Shown: positions 6,808 to 15,802, counted from the first letter of the stretch. The stretch: DNA of 17,877 bases from Kiritimatiellales bacterium (GCA_021734595.1 JAIPIO010000031.1:1-17877), one strand, 5' to 3'. Notes: generated by a model not told the origin, from the sequence alone. A program made the numbers and translations.

Positions 6808-9270
6808 ATGCCGAAATTTAAAGGGAATTTAACTGCAGGAACGCTGGGTGACCGCGCCCTGTTTCATCTGCAATACAGCCGGGGCAAAGACCTGCGTGCC
6901 GCCACCGCGTATGATAAACTGATGTGCTTTTCGCATGCTGTTCGCGACCTAGCGGTGGATGGATTCATCGACACCCAGCGCACCTACTTCGACCAGGACG
7001 TGCGGCGTGTAAACTATATCTCGATGGAATACCTCATCGGCAAAATGCTGGAAAACAATATCTACGCGCTCGATATTGTTGAAAAATCCAAAGAGGCCAT
7101 CAAGGCGCTCGATATCACACTCGAAGAGGTGCTGGCGCTGGACATCGAAGCAGGACTGGGCAATGGCGGCCTAGGCCGGCTGGCCGCCTGCTACCTAGAT
7201 TCGCTTGCCACGCTGGAATTGCCGGCCTTCGGGTATGGCATTCGGTACGAGCATGGTATTTTCCGACAGGAGTTTGAAGATGGCTGGCAGCGCGAGCGCC
7301 CCGACGAATGGCTTGCACTAGGCTACCCATGGGAACTGATCCGCCCGGAATACACGTTGCCGGTCTGCGTCTACGGGCGTGTGAAGACCGTACTAACCCC
7401 GGGGCGCGTTACCAAAAAAGTGTGGGAAGACTGGCAGATGTTTGAAGCGGTTCCCTATGATGTCCCAATCATCGGATACGGTGTCAACACCGTCAACATG
7501 CTCCGTCTTTGGAGATCGCAACCGGCGGAAGGTTTCCGACTGGATGTCTTCAACCAAGGCGACTATGTGCGCGCTGTGGAAGAGAAAAACTGGGCGGAGA
7601 ATGTAACAAAGGTTCTCTATCCCTCCGACTTCACCTATGCGGGTAAGGAGCTGCGTCTGATTCAGGAATACTTCCTCGCTTCCTGCTCGGTGCGGGACAT
7701 CATCCGCCGCTACAAGAAAAACCATAACGACTTCAGCCAGTTTGCCAAGAAGAACGCCATCCAGCTTAACGACACCCACCCCACGCTGGCCGTGGTGGAG
7801 CTTATGCGCATCCTGATAGATGAAGAAAACATGCCATGGGATAAGGCCTGGGACATTACGGTTAACACGTTCAGCTACACCAACCATACACTTCTGTCTG
7901 AAGCACTGGAAAAATGGTCGGTCGATCTGCTCAAACGCGTCCTTCCGCGTCACATGGATATTATTTACGAAATCAACCACAAGTTCCTGCAACAGGTGGA
8001 AATTCACCGCCCCGGAGACGGTGCATTCATGCGGAGTGTTTCGCTCATCGAAGAGGGTCCGCACAAACAGGTGTGCATGGCCAACCTTTCCGTGGTCGCC
8101 AGCAACAAGGTCAATGGTGTGTCTGCGCTGCACTCCAAACTTTTAAAAGATCATACCATGCCGGAATACGCCGACATCTGGCCGGATAAATTCTGCAACG
8201 TCACCAATGGCATTACCCACCGCCGCTGGCTGCTTAAAGCCAACCCCGGCCTGTCGGAGCTGATCACTGAAAACATCGGCGATGGCTGGAAAAGCAATCT
8301 GGAGGGTCTGAAGGATCTCGAAGCCTGTGCGAAAGACAGTAAATTCCAGCAGCGCTTCATGGAAATCAAACGCGACAACAAAAAGGCCCTCGCCAAAACC
8401 ATCCGCGAGATCGCCGGAGTGAACGTACACCCTGAGAGCCTCTTTGATGTGCAGGTCAAACGTCTGCACATGTACAAGCGGCAGCTACTCAACGCGATGC
8501 ACATTATCGGGCTCTACCACAAAATCCTGGACAATCCAAAGATCGATATACAGCCGCGCACCTTCATATTCGCGGCCAAAGCCGCGCCAGCCTACCATAT
8601 CGCAAAATCGGTTATTAAGCTGATTAACATCATGGGGGATGTAATCAATAAAGACACCGATGTGGCCGGGCGCATCAAAATCGTGTTCCTACCCGACTAC
8701 AATGTGTCGCTGGCGGAAAAAATCATTCCAGCCGCCGATATTTCCGAGCAGATATCTACGGCCGGCATGGAGGCATCGGGCACTGGGAATATGAAACTGT
8801 CGCTCAATGGTGCCCTGACTGCCGGAACCTGGGACGGTGCCAACATCGAGATCGCCGAGCATGTCGGCGACGACAACATCTTTATCTTTGGCCATCGCGA
8901 AGAGGAGTTGCAAGCGCTCAAACGCAAGGGGTACAACCCCTGGAAGTATTACGACAAAAATCCCGAGCTGCAGCGGATACTTGAAACCATCCGCAACAAT
9001 GAGTTTGATCGCGGACAACCGGATATATTCAAGGAAATCTACGAAGACCTGACCCAGCACGGCGACCACTTCTTCTACATGGCCGACTACCAGCCCTATG
9101 TGGAATGCCAGCAACGTGTCAGCGAGCTATACCGCGATCAGGCGGCCTGGGCTGAAAAAGCGATTCTCAATGTGGCCCGCATGGGCTGGTTCTCCAGCGA
9201 CCGCTCCATCCGCGACTACTCCGAAAACATCTGGCATCTGGAACACACACCCGTCAGTAAAGAGCAGTAG
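6808..9270 (+). CDS. glgP: Glycogen/starch/maltodextrin phosphorylase
   Basis: An 820-residue PLP-dependent alpha-glucan phosphorylase (glycosyltransferase family 35). It releases glucose 1-phosphate from the non-reducing ends of glycogen or maltodextrin in the cytoplasm. Length matches bacterial family members (about 800-815 residues). Visible motifs include the N-terminal YISMEYLIGK, the conserved GLGNGGLGRLAACYLDSLATL block with the following YGIRYEHGIF, QLNDTHPTLA, NVTNGITHRRWL, and the PLP-lysine region EASGTGNMKLSLNG with Lys663, followed by TWDGANIEI. Start ATG 6808 has AAGGA 6 nt upstream. The gene appears monocistronic: it has its own upstream region, and a repeat pair follows the stop. 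Glycogen versus maltodextrin preference cannot be decided, so the symbol is by family. Confidence 0.96.
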   Translation: MPKFKGNLTAGTLGDRALFHLQYSRGKDLRAATAYDKLMCFSHAVRDLAVDGFIDTQRTYFDQDVRRVNYISMEYLIGKMLENNIYALDIVEKSKEAIKALDITLEEVLALDIEAGLGNGGLGRLAACYLDSLATLELPAFGYGIRYEHGIFRQEFEDGWQRERPDEWLALGYPWELIRPEYTLPVCVYGRVKTVLTPGRVTKKVWEDWQMFEAVPYDVPIIGYGVNTVNMLRLWRSQPAEGFRLDVFNQGDYVRAVEEKNWAENVTKVLYPSDFTYAGKELRLIQEYFLASCSVRDIIRRYKKNHNDFSQFAKKNAIQLNDTHPTLAVVELMRILIDEENMPWDKAWDITVNTFSYTNHTLLSEALEKWSVDLLKRVLPRHMDIIYEINHKFLQQVEIHRPGDGAFMRSVSLIEEGPHKQVCMANLSVVASNKVNGVSALHSKLLKDHTMPEYADIWPDKFCNVTNGITHRRWLLKANPGLSELITENIGDGWKSNLEGLKDLEACAKDSKFQQRFMEIKRDNKKALAKTIREIAGVNVHPESLFDVQVKRLHMYKRQLLNAMHIIGLYHKILDNPKIDIQPRTFIFAAKAAPAYHIAKSVIKLINIMGDVINKDTDVAGRIKIVFLPDYNVSLAEKIIPAADISEQISTAGMEASGTGNMKLSLNGALTAGTWDGANIEIAEHVGDDNIFIFGHREEELQALKRKGYNPWKYYDKNPELQRILETIRNNEFDRGQPDIFKEIYEDLTQHGDHFFYMADYQPYVECQQRVSELYRDQAAWAEKAILNVARMGWFSSDRSIRDYSENIWHLEHTPVSKEQ

Positions 9271-9280
9271 TGGACTCGCA

Positions 9281-9316
9281 TTCCAATGTCTGGAAAAATA
9301 CTTCCAGTCGTTGGAA
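9281..9316. repeat. Two phased copies of TTCCA-N5-TGGAA
   Basis: Exact copies lie at 9281-9295 (central ATGTC) and 9302-9316 (central GTCGT), 21 bp apart, two helical turns. They lie between the phosphorylase stop and the efflux operon, 77-112 bp before the marR-tolC start codon. An AT-rich near-palindrome follows (TAAATAAAC with GTTTTTTA, 9335-9352), which may act as a weak terminator for the phosphorylase. Confidence 0.9.
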
Positions 9317-9362
9317 TTCCCGTCCCGGGCTGGCTAAATAAACCTGTTTTTTACTTCCGAAC

Positions 9363-9391
9363 ACAAATAGTTCGTGATACGAACTATTTGT
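9363..9391. promoter_or_regulatory. 29-bp perfect inverted repeat, candidate MarR operator
   Basis: ACAAATAGTTCGT (9363-9375) and its exact reverse complement ACGAACTATTTGT (9379-9391) flank the 3-bp spacer GAT. Long inverted repeats directly before marR-type genes are typical autoregulatory operators, and the first domain encoded downstream is MarR-like. The repeat ends one base before the start codon, so a bound repressor would cover the transcription start. It leaves no Shine-Dalgarno sequence. No convincing -35/-10 pair was found. In RNA the repeat would also form a strong 13-bp hairpin blocking the start codon, if the transcript begins upstream of it. Confidence 0.8.
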
Positions 9392-9392
9392 T

Positions 9393-11117
9393 ATGAAAAC
9401 TATATCTCAGGACAGGTTTGTTGAAAAAATGGCGGACGAACTGCCGCGGATGATTGCGGCCATTATGCAGAACGACGACAGCGCCGTTTCAAAGGGTCAG
9501 CTTTCCGTACCCCAGTTCTGGGCGCTGCACTATCTCGACCAGAACGGACACATGACCGTGAATGAGTTGGCAACGGCGTTGAACCGCAAGATATCGTCGG
9601 CATCCGGACTGGTCAACCGCATGGTCAAATCGGGACTGATTACGCGCACGCGTGATACAGTAGACCGGCGGGTGGTACATCTTGCGCTGACAGCCAAGAG
9701 CCGTCGACTGATTGATCACCTGGTGGGAAACCGCAAAGACGGCATCCGCCTGACCTATTCCGCACTGACAGGCGAAGAACGGGCGCTGTATCTGCGGCTA
9801 ATGGACAAAATCCTCGATGGAACCCGCGTTGCCATCGTTTTTTTCCTGCTGTGCAGCGGGGTTGCCCGCACGGCATTCGCCGAGCCGGAACCGCTCAAGG
9901 CATACAGCCTGCAGGAAAGCATCCGCATTGGGCTGGAGCGGTCGATACCGGTGGCCAATGCAGTTCGCAACCGGCAGATTGCCCAGACCAAAAAGATACG
10001 CGCCCGATCAGAGGCGTTCCCGAAAATCACTGGTCTGGCCGACTACACCCGCTATGACGCCGAAAACCTTATCGGCACCAGCGTTCGGAATGTTGGAGCC
10101 GAGGCTGCGTTGCAGGTCTTTGCCGGCGGGCGCACAATGGCGGCCATCCGCGCCGCAAAGGCCTATGACCGCTTGACGGAGGAGCAGGAACACCGTATCC
10201 GCGCGGCGCAGGTGCGCGACATTGCCTTTAGCTATCATGAAGTGCTGCTGGCACAGTCCGAAGTCGCCGTGCTGGAACAGTCGGTTCAACAGCTGATGGA
10301 CTTCGAGAAGGAGACGCGCGAAAAGTACGAAACCGGCACGGCATCGGAATTCGACTGGCTCAGCGCCAAGGTCAAGGTCCGCAACGAGGAACCGCGGCTG
10401 ATCCGCTCGCGCAACAACGTGGAGATTGCGAAGGAAGCGTTCCGCAACCTAACCTACATCGATGAAACCGAGTTTCGGCTTACGGACCCCTTGGCCTACC
10501 AGCGATATGAAGTTGATCTGGAACGCTGCATTGAAAACAGCAGACAGAAGCGCCCGGAACTGCAGGAACAGTCCCGCACCATTGACCTGCGCCAAGAGGA
10601 TATCCACCAGCAGCGCAGCCAATATTATCCGCGGGTGAATCTGTTTGCCGACTACCGTTTTACGGATCCCGACCCCTACAGCTTTATCAACGGGGCAACC
10701 GGCTGGCAGGATCACTGGACCGCGGGCGTACGCGCCACCTGGGATCTGTTCGATGGGGGCTTGCGCCGCGCCGACCTGGGCGAGAGCAGGTTGAATCTTG
10801 CCATCGCCGAGGACAACTACACCGACCTCGAGCGCGCGGTCGCCCTTGAAATCCGCTCACAGTGGCTGTTGGTTCGCGACAGCGAAGAGGCGATCCTGGC
10901 CACTACAGAGAGCACGGAGCTGGCACAGCGCGCACTGGATATTTCCAAGGCACGCTACGACGCCGGACTGGGAACCTATCTCGAATTTACCCAGGCCAAT
11001 CTGGAACTTAGCAATGCCAGGCTCGCGCGCAACACCGCGCTGCGGGCACATCAAGACGCCGTGATCGGCCTGAAATATGCCGCCGGAATTCTGCTGGAGG
11101 AGTACGAGGATGAATAA
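9393..11117 (+). CDS. MarR-type repressor fused in frame to a TolC-type outer-membrane efflux protein
   Basis: A 574-residue open frame joining two proteins that are normally separate. Residues 1-140 are a MarR-family winged-helix regulator: dimerisation helix near 7-26, SVPQFWALHYL, recognition-helix region LNRKISSASGLVNRMV, and wing DTVDRRVVHLALT. Residues 137-163 read as a signal peptide (basic MDKILDGTR, hydrophobic VAIVFFLLC, cleavage after AFA at 163). Residues 164-574 are a TolC/OEP-family channel of about 411 residues with two coiled-coil repeats (AAIRAAKAYDRLTEEQ; ALDISKARYDAGLGTYLEFTQANLEL). An ATG at 9801 (Met137) could start the channel separately, but it has no good ribosome binding site. 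A T7 run at 9838-9844 lies at the junction; the frame is unbroken across it. The start at 9393 lacks a Shine-Dalgarno sequence, so translation may be leaderless. The gene overlaps the adaptor gene by 8 bp. Together they form a drug or metabolite efflux operon controlled by its own first product. Confidence 0.85.
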   Translation: MKTISQDRFVEKMADELPRMIAAIMQNDDSAVSKGQLSVPQFWALHYLDQNGHMTVNELATALNRKISSASGLVNRMVKSGLITRTRDTVDRRVVHLALTAKSRRLIDHLVGNRKDGIRLTYSALTGEERALYLRLMDKILDGTRVAIVFFLLCSGVARTAFAEPEPLKAYSLQESIRIGLERSIPVANAVRNRQIAQTKKIRARSEAFPKITGLADYTRYDAENLIGTSVRNVGAEAALQVFAGGRTMAAIRAAKAYDRLTEEQEHRIRAAQVRDIAFSYHEVLLAQSEVAVLEQSVQQLMDFEKETREKYETGTASEFDWLSAKVKVRNEEPRLIRSRNNVEIAKEAFRNLTYIDETEFRLTDPLAYQRYEVDLERCIENSRQKRPELQEQSRTIDLRQEDIHQQRSQYYPRVNLFADYRFTDPDPYSFINGATGWQDHWTAGVRATWDLFDGGLRRADLGESRLNLAIAEDNYTDLERAVALEIRSQWLLVRDSEEAILATTESTELAQRALDISKARYDAGLGTYLEFTQANLELSNARLARNTALRAHQDAVIGLKYAAGILLEEYEDE

Positions 11118-12186
11118 TAAAGCCACTAAACTTACCCTGTTCCTGCTGATCATTCTGGCTATGATCGAAGTGGCCGTCATGATGCTGATGAACGCGCCCG
11201 AACCGGCAACCGAAAAAGTGGATACGAACGAGAATGCGCAGCTTGTCAGCATACTCCCGGTTCAACTGACCAATACAGCGGACGTGGTCTATCTTCCAGC
11301 AAAGGTGCGGGCCAATGTCAGCGCCACGCTCGCGGCGGAGAAGGCCGGGCGCATTATGGCGCTGGCCGCCGACCGGGGGGATCATGTGGGCAAAGGGCAG
11401 CTGCTGCTGAAGATCGACGACCGGATCTTGCAGGCCGCACTCAAGCAGGCCGAAGTCGCAATGCGTGACGCACTCAGCAATTATGACCGCTTTAAGAAAC
11501 TGCAGAAAACCGGTGCGGTCTCCGCCAGCGAATATGACGGTATTGAGCGGGCATATATCGTCGCGGAAGCCTTGCTGGACGAGGCGCGGGTGAACATCGA
11601 ACTGTGCCGGATACACTCTCCTGTTGATGGAAATATTAACGACCGTTTTGTCGAGGCCGGCGAATATGTCCAGCCGGGCACTCCCGTTTTTGAAGTGGTC
11701 GACAGCCAAACGGTAAAAGTGCTGATCCTTGTTCCCGAGAAGGATATCTTTGCGCTCCACAAAGGGGATCGCGTTTCCTTTAGCGTCCAACCGCTCGCGG
11801 ACCGCGTTTTTACGGGTACCGTCTCTTTTATCGCGACGCAGGCGGATGAAAGCAACAATGCGTTCCGCGCCGAACTGACAATTGAAAACCGGGACGGCGT
11901 TCTCCGTCCCGGCATGATTGCCCGGGTTGAGTTTGTACGTGGCATCCGTGAAAATATGATCTCTTTGCCGCTGTCGGCCGTCGTCCCGTCCAACGGCGAT
12001 CATATCGTTTATCTGGTAAAAGACGGGCAGGCTGTACGACGCAAGGTTCAGGTGGAAACCATCACCCGCGAGCGGGCCCTGATCGCCACAGGACTGACTA
12101 ACGCAGATCTGGTGATTACCGAGGGCAACCGCACCCTGAGCGACGGTCAGTTGGTGGAACTTACGGGCAAAGAGGCCTCTCAATGA
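11110..12186 (+). CDS. RND efflux periplasmic adaptor (membrane fusion protein, HlyD/AcrA family)
   Basis: A 358-residue adaptor linking the inner-membrane RND pump to the outer-membrane channel. ATG 11110 is preferred over the upstream in-frame 11077 because GGAGG at 11096-11100 lies 9 nt before it and it overlaps the previous stop by 8 bp. Residues about 8-28 form a single N-terminal membrane anchor (LTLFLLIILAMIEVAVMMLM). There is no lipobox cysteine, so the protein is not a lipoprotein. The biotinyl-lipoyl halves are visible as AEKAGRIMALAADRGDHVGKGQ and RIHSPVDGNINDRFVEAGEYVQPG, flanking a short alpha-hairpin (LKQAEVAMRDAL to AEALLDEARVNIE). The beta-barrel and membrane-proximal domains follow (FRAELTIENRDGVLRPGM). 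The stop overlaps the pump start as ATGA (12183-12186), indicating translational coupling. Confidence 0.93.
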   Translation: MNNKATKLTLFLLIILAMIEVAVMMLMNAPEPATEKVDTNENAQLVSILPVQLTNTADVVYLPAKVRANVSATLAAEKAGRIMALAADRGDHVGKGQLLLKIDDRILQAALKQAEVAMRDALSNYDRFKKLQKTGAVSASEYDGIERAYIVAEALLDEARVNIELCRIHSPVDGNINDRFVEAGEYVQPGTPVFEVVDSQTVKVLILVPEKDIFALHKGDRVSFSVQPLADRVFTGTVSFIATQADESNNAFRAELTIENRDGVLRPGMIARVEFVRGIRENMISLPLSAVVPSNGDHIVYLVKDGQAVRRKVQVETITRERALIATGLTNADLVITEGNRTLSDGQLVELTGKEASQ

Positions 12187-15100
12187 TCATCACCAACTAT
12201 GCCATTAAGTTCCGCATAGCGGTGTTTGTCTTCATCGGTGCGCTGATATTCATGGGTAGCTCGGCCTACCGTTCGCTACCGCGTGAAGGTTCGCCGGATA
12301 TCACCATTCCTCAGATTTTTGTTACGGCCATCTATCCCGGACGAGCACCGGAAGAGATGGAAAACCTGATCACGGTTCCGATCGAAAAAAGGCTGAACGA
12401 ACTGGGAAATGTAAAACATATCCGCTCCGTTTCGGCCGACAGCGTGACCAGCTTTACCATTGAATACCTCGCCGGTGTCAATATCGACACCGCTATTCAG
12501 CGCGTCAAGGATAAGATTGATCTCGCACGGCCCGATCTTCCCCAAGACCTGGATGAGCCGGTTGTGGAGGGACTCAATTTCAGTACCGACATTCCGATTA
12601 TGCGCTTTGCCATTTCCGGCGACCCGGATATTGAACGGCTAAAAAGCACAGCGGAGTTTCTACAGGATGAAATCGAACTGATCAGCGGTGTGCGCGAGGC
12701 CCGGATTGTCGGCACACGCGAACGTGAAATCCGCGTCGAGTTCGATCTGGAGCGACTGATTGCCTACAATGTCCCCCTGTTTGATGTGCTGGCCCTGATT
12801 GATAAGGAGAATGTAACCATATCCGCAGGCACACTGGAGGTGGATCAAAGCAAAGTACAGGTGCGAGTGCCCGGCGAGTTCAAGCTGGCGACCGACATGC
12901 GTGATCTGGTTGTGCTGGAACGGCAGGGCAATCCGGTCTACCTGCGCGATATCGCCACCATCAGCGATACATACAAGGATCTGGAAACCATTTCCCGCAT
13001 CAACGGGGAAAGCGCGGTTTCAATTCAGATCACCAAGCGCGCCGGAGAAAATTCTGTCCGGTTGATCGACGAGGTCAAGCAGCGCATTGATCCCGAAAAG
13101 CTGCCGAAAGACATCCATATCACCGTGGTACAGGATGACTCCAAGGATATTCGCGACATGATTGCCGAACTGGAAAACAATATTGTTTCCGGCTTTTTCC
13201 TGGTGATTGTGGTTCTGCTGATTTTCATGGGGCGGCGCAATGCGCTGTTTGTCGGGCTGGCGATCCCGTTTTCCATGCTGCTTTCGTTCACGATCATGTC
13301 GCTCATGGGTATCACCATGAACATGGTGGTGCTGTTCAGCCTGATCCTGGCGGTCGGCATGCTGGTGGATAACGGCATCGTGATCGTTGAGAACATCTAC
13401 CGCCTGCACTGCGAAGGATTGTCGCGCTTGGAGGCGGCGCGGCGCGGTGCCGCCGAAGTGGCTTGGCCGGTAACCACCTCCACACTGACCACACTGGCGG
13501 CCTTCTCTCCCCTGCTCTTCTGGCCCGATATTATCGGCGAATTCATGAGCTATATTCCACAGACGCTGATCATCACGCTGAGTTCGTCCCTGTTTGTGGC
13601 CTTGGTTGTCAATCCCGCCGTCTGTTCGGTACTTATCAAAAAAGGTAAGAAGAGGTTTGACGACACCGATGTGACGCATCATCCATTTGTGCGCGGCTAC
13701 GAAAAAATCCTGCGTGCGGCATTGCGCCGCCGCGGACTGATCATGATCATCGGGCTGATGTTCCTGATTCTCAGCACACAGCTCTACAGCCGTTTCGGCA
13801 AGGACGTTCAACTGTTTGTGGACACGGAACCGCGCGCGGCCCAAATCGAAGTCAAATTCCCGGAAGGAACCGCGATTGAAAAAACCGATGCCGCCCTGCG
13901 TTGCATCGAAAAACTGATCCAAGGCCATGAAAACATTGAGTTCATCCAGGCAACCGCCGGCCAAGGCAGCGGAAGCTTAATGGTTGCCGGAAGTGGTGGT
14001 ACACATGTCGGCTCGCTCTATATCCGGTTTGTGGACGAGAAGGAACGCACCGGCAGCACCAAGGCGCTGATACAGGAGTTCCGTGAAAAGGTCGGGCGGA
14101 TTGCCGGCGCGGAAGTGAAAATTGAACATGAGCAGGAAGGACCGCCGCAGAAACCGCCGGTGAACATCGAAGTATCCGGTGAAAACCTGGAGATGCTCAG
14201 CTCCCTGGCGACGGATATCAAGCGGCGCATCAGTCATGTCCCCGGTTTGGTGGAGTTGCGCACCGACTACGAGAGCGCCCTGCCCGAACTGCAGTTTATC
14301 GTCGATCGCAAACGCGCCGGTCTGCTCGGGCTGGATACGGAAACGATTGGCTTCTTCCTCCGCACCTCCATCTACGGCACCGAGGCCTATCGCAAGTTCC
14401 GGGCCGGGGATGACGAGTATGATATCACGCTACGCCTGCCAAAGCCCGATCGGGAACAATACAGCCTGATGGATGAAATCTACATACCGATGGCGGAGGG
14501 TTCCCCGATCCCACTCTCCTCGCTCGGGGAATTCCGCTACACCTCCGGACGCGGCATCATCCATCGCAAAAACCAGAAGCGCGTGATCACCATCAGCGGC
14601 AACAAGCAAGGGCGCGAATCCGAAGCGCTGCTGAAGGATATTGTTCCGATTATCGACAACATCGACCTCCCGGGCGGCTATCGCATTGAATACACAGGGG
14701 ATAAGGAGGATCAGCAGGAATCTACGGCATTCCTCAAAAAAGCCTTTGGGCTGGCGCTGGCCGGAATTCTTGTTGTACTGGTGCTACAGTTCAACTCGGT
14801 GCTGCTCCCGTTTATTATTATGGTGTCCGTACTCCTGTCCATTATCGGCGTGATGTGGGGACTGCTGCTTACCCGCATGCATTTCAGCATTGTCATGACC
14901 GGTGTGGGCATCATCAGCCTGGCTGGCATCGTGGTGAACAATGCCATTGTACTAATCGACTGCATCAACAGCATGAAGCGCACCGGCCTCGCCTCCATCG
15001 ATGCCATCGCGCATGCCGGGCGGCTGCGCCTGCGACCGGTGCTGCTGACGGCAATCACCACCATTCTCGGCCTGATTCCGATGGCCATAGGTTTCAGTTT

Positions 15101-15293
15101 CGACGTACACACCGCCCGGTTCGCTATCGGCGGGGCCACGTCCGCCTGGTGGGCCCCCATGGCCATTGCCGTGATTTTCGGGCTGGCAGTATCCACCATA
15201 CTGACACTGGTGCTGGTCCCGATCATGTACAGCCTGTCAGATTCCTTCGTGGAATTTTTGAATGCGCGCTACCATAAATCCGCCGATGAATGA
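12183..15293 (+). CDS. RND efflux permease (AcrB-like superfamily)
   Basis: A 1036-residue inner-membrane pump of normal RND length, with two repeats of six transmembrane helices and two large periplasmic loops. Visible features are the N-terminal helix after IITNYAIKFR, the porter-domain block FVTAIYPGRAPEEMENLITVPIE, GLAIPFSMLLSF in the first membrane half, the TM4 motif AVGMLVDNGIVIVENIY with D396/N397, and the second-half motif IVVNNAIVLIDCINS around N919. In AcrB the corresponding proton-relay residues are two Asp in TM4 and a Lys in TM10. Here the second Asp is Asn and the Lys position is Asn. This pattern occurs in a less-studied RND branch, so substrate type (drug, metal, lipid) cannot be inferred. 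It is translated by ATGA coupling from the adaptor and completes the tripartite operon. No clear terminator follows. Confidence 0.95.
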   Translation: MIITNYAIKFRIAVFVFIGALIFMGSSAYRSLPREGSPDITIPQIFVTAIYPGRAPEEMENLITVPIEKRLNELGNVKHIRSVSADSVTSFTIEYLAGVNIDTAIQRVKDKIDLARPDLPQDLDEPVVEGLNFSTDIPIMRFAISGDPDIERLKSTAEFLQDEIELISGVREARIVGTREREIRVEFDLERLIAYNVPLFDVLALIDKENVTISAGTLEVDQSKVQVRVPGEFKLATDMRDLVVLERQGNPVYLRDIATISDTYKDLETISRINGESAVSIQITKRAGENSVRLIDEVKQRIDPEKLPKDIHITVVQDDSKDIRDMIAELENNIVSGFFLVIVVLLIFMGRRNALFVGLAIPFSMLLSFTIMSLMGITMNMVVLFSLILAVGMLVDNGIVIVENIYRLHCEGLSRLEAARRGAAEVAWPVTTSTLTTLAAFSPLLFWPDIIGEFMSYIPQTLIITLSSSLFVALVVNPAVCSVLIKKGKKRFDDTDVTHHPFVRGYEKILRAALRRRGLIMIIGLMFLILSTQLYSRFGKDVQLFVDTEPRAAQIEVKFPEGTAIEKTDAALRCIEKLIQGHENIEFIQATAGQGSGSLMVAGSGGTHVGSLYIRFVDEKERTGSTKALIQEFREKVGRIAGAEVKIEHEQEGPPQKPPVNIEVSGENLEMLSSLATDIKRRISHVPGLVELRTDYESALPELQFIVDRKRAGLLGLDTETIGFFLRTSIYGTEAYRKFRAGDDEYDITLRLPKPDREQYSLMDEIYIPMAEGSPIPLSSLGEFRYTSGRGIIHRKNQKRVITISGNKQGRESEALLKDIVPIIDNIDLPGGYRIEYTGDKEDQQESTAFLKKAFGLALAGILVVLVLQFNSVLLPFIIMVSVLLSIIGVMWGLLLTRMHFSIVMTGVGIISLAGIVVNNAIVLIDCINSMKRTGLASIDAIAHAGRLRLRPVLLTAITTILGLIPMAIGFSFDVHTARFAIGGATSAWWAPMAIAVIFGLAVSTILTLVLVPIMYSLSDSFVEFLNARYHKSADE

Positions 15294-15320
15294 TTAATCC
15301 ATTTTCCGCTTATCAAACAC

Positions 15321-15349
15321 TTGCTTAAAATCCTGATCCCACGTAGACT
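15321..15349 (+). promoter_or_regulatory. Weak candidate promoter for the DUF4186 gene
   Basis: TTGCTT (15321-15326), a 17-bp spacer and TAGACT (15344-15349) give three and four consensus matches. The predicted start near 15356 would leave a 38-nt leader. A small bulged hairpin (CTCCAG/CTGGGAG around 15350-15368) overlaps it. The evidence is position and spacing only. Confidence 0.25.
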
Positions 15350-15393
15350 GCTCCAGTAGCTGGGAGTAGGAAAAAGATAAGAGGTGTAAAACA

Positions 15394-15765
15394 GTGTCAA
15401 AACTATCAGACAAAGATTGGAAAGAGCTCAAGAAAAAGCTTATCAAGGACGGACGGTTTGAGAAATTTATTCTGGGAGATCCGGAAAAGGAATATGTCGA
15501 TTCACGCGGCATGGAAATCCTTCGTCTTCATGCAACGGATTTTGTGAACAAGCGGCTGGCTCCGGCCGAGCCGAAGAACGACGGCCGCCAGACGCCGACC
15601 AAAGGACATCCGGTTTTCATCGCGCAACATGCCACGGGGTGCAACGACCGCAGCAGCCTGGAAGAATTTTTCGGCATCAAGATGGGCAAAGAGCTGAGCA
15701 AGGCCCAGGTGGAAAAGATCGTTGACGTGATTCTGCTTTGGATCTCCGAACACATGGATGGTTGA
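15394..15765 (+). CDS. DUF4186 family protein
   Basis: A 123-residue soluble protein of unknown function. The core GRQTPTKGHPVFIAQHATG, followed by CNDRSSLEEFFGIKMGKELS, matches what I recall of the DUF4186 family, in which a HPVFIAQHAT-type motif with a nearby cysteine/arginine segment is diagnostic. Family members often have extra cysteines after AQHAT; here only one (CNDRSS) is present. The N-terminus is strongly charged (SKLSDKDWKELKKKLIKDGR) and the C-terminus is helical. The start is GTG 15394, supported by GAGGTG at 15381-15386, 7 nt upstream. It lies 100 bp after the RND gene and 98 bp before pcnB on the same strand, and I see no functional link with either. Confidence 0.8.
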   Translation: MSKLSDKDWKELKKKLIKDGRFEKFILGDPEKEYVDSRGMEILRLHATDFVNKRLAPAEPKNDGRQTPTKGHPVFIAQHATGCNDRSSLEEFFGIKMGKELSKAQVEKIVDVILLWISEHMDG

Positions 15766-15802
15766 AACGGTCTCCTGCCTCTGGCATCTAGGCGCGCAAA
15801 CT

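Noticed and set aside
11008..12183. Long minus-strand open frame opposite the adaptor gene
   Set aside because: It is the antisense shadow of a well-supported membrane fusion protein gene with overlapping operon neighbours.
13020..13964. Long minus-strand open frame opposite the RND pump gene
   Set aside because: It is the antisense of a clearly conserved permease, has a low-complexity His/Gln-rich translation, and has no ribosome binding site or recognisable domain.
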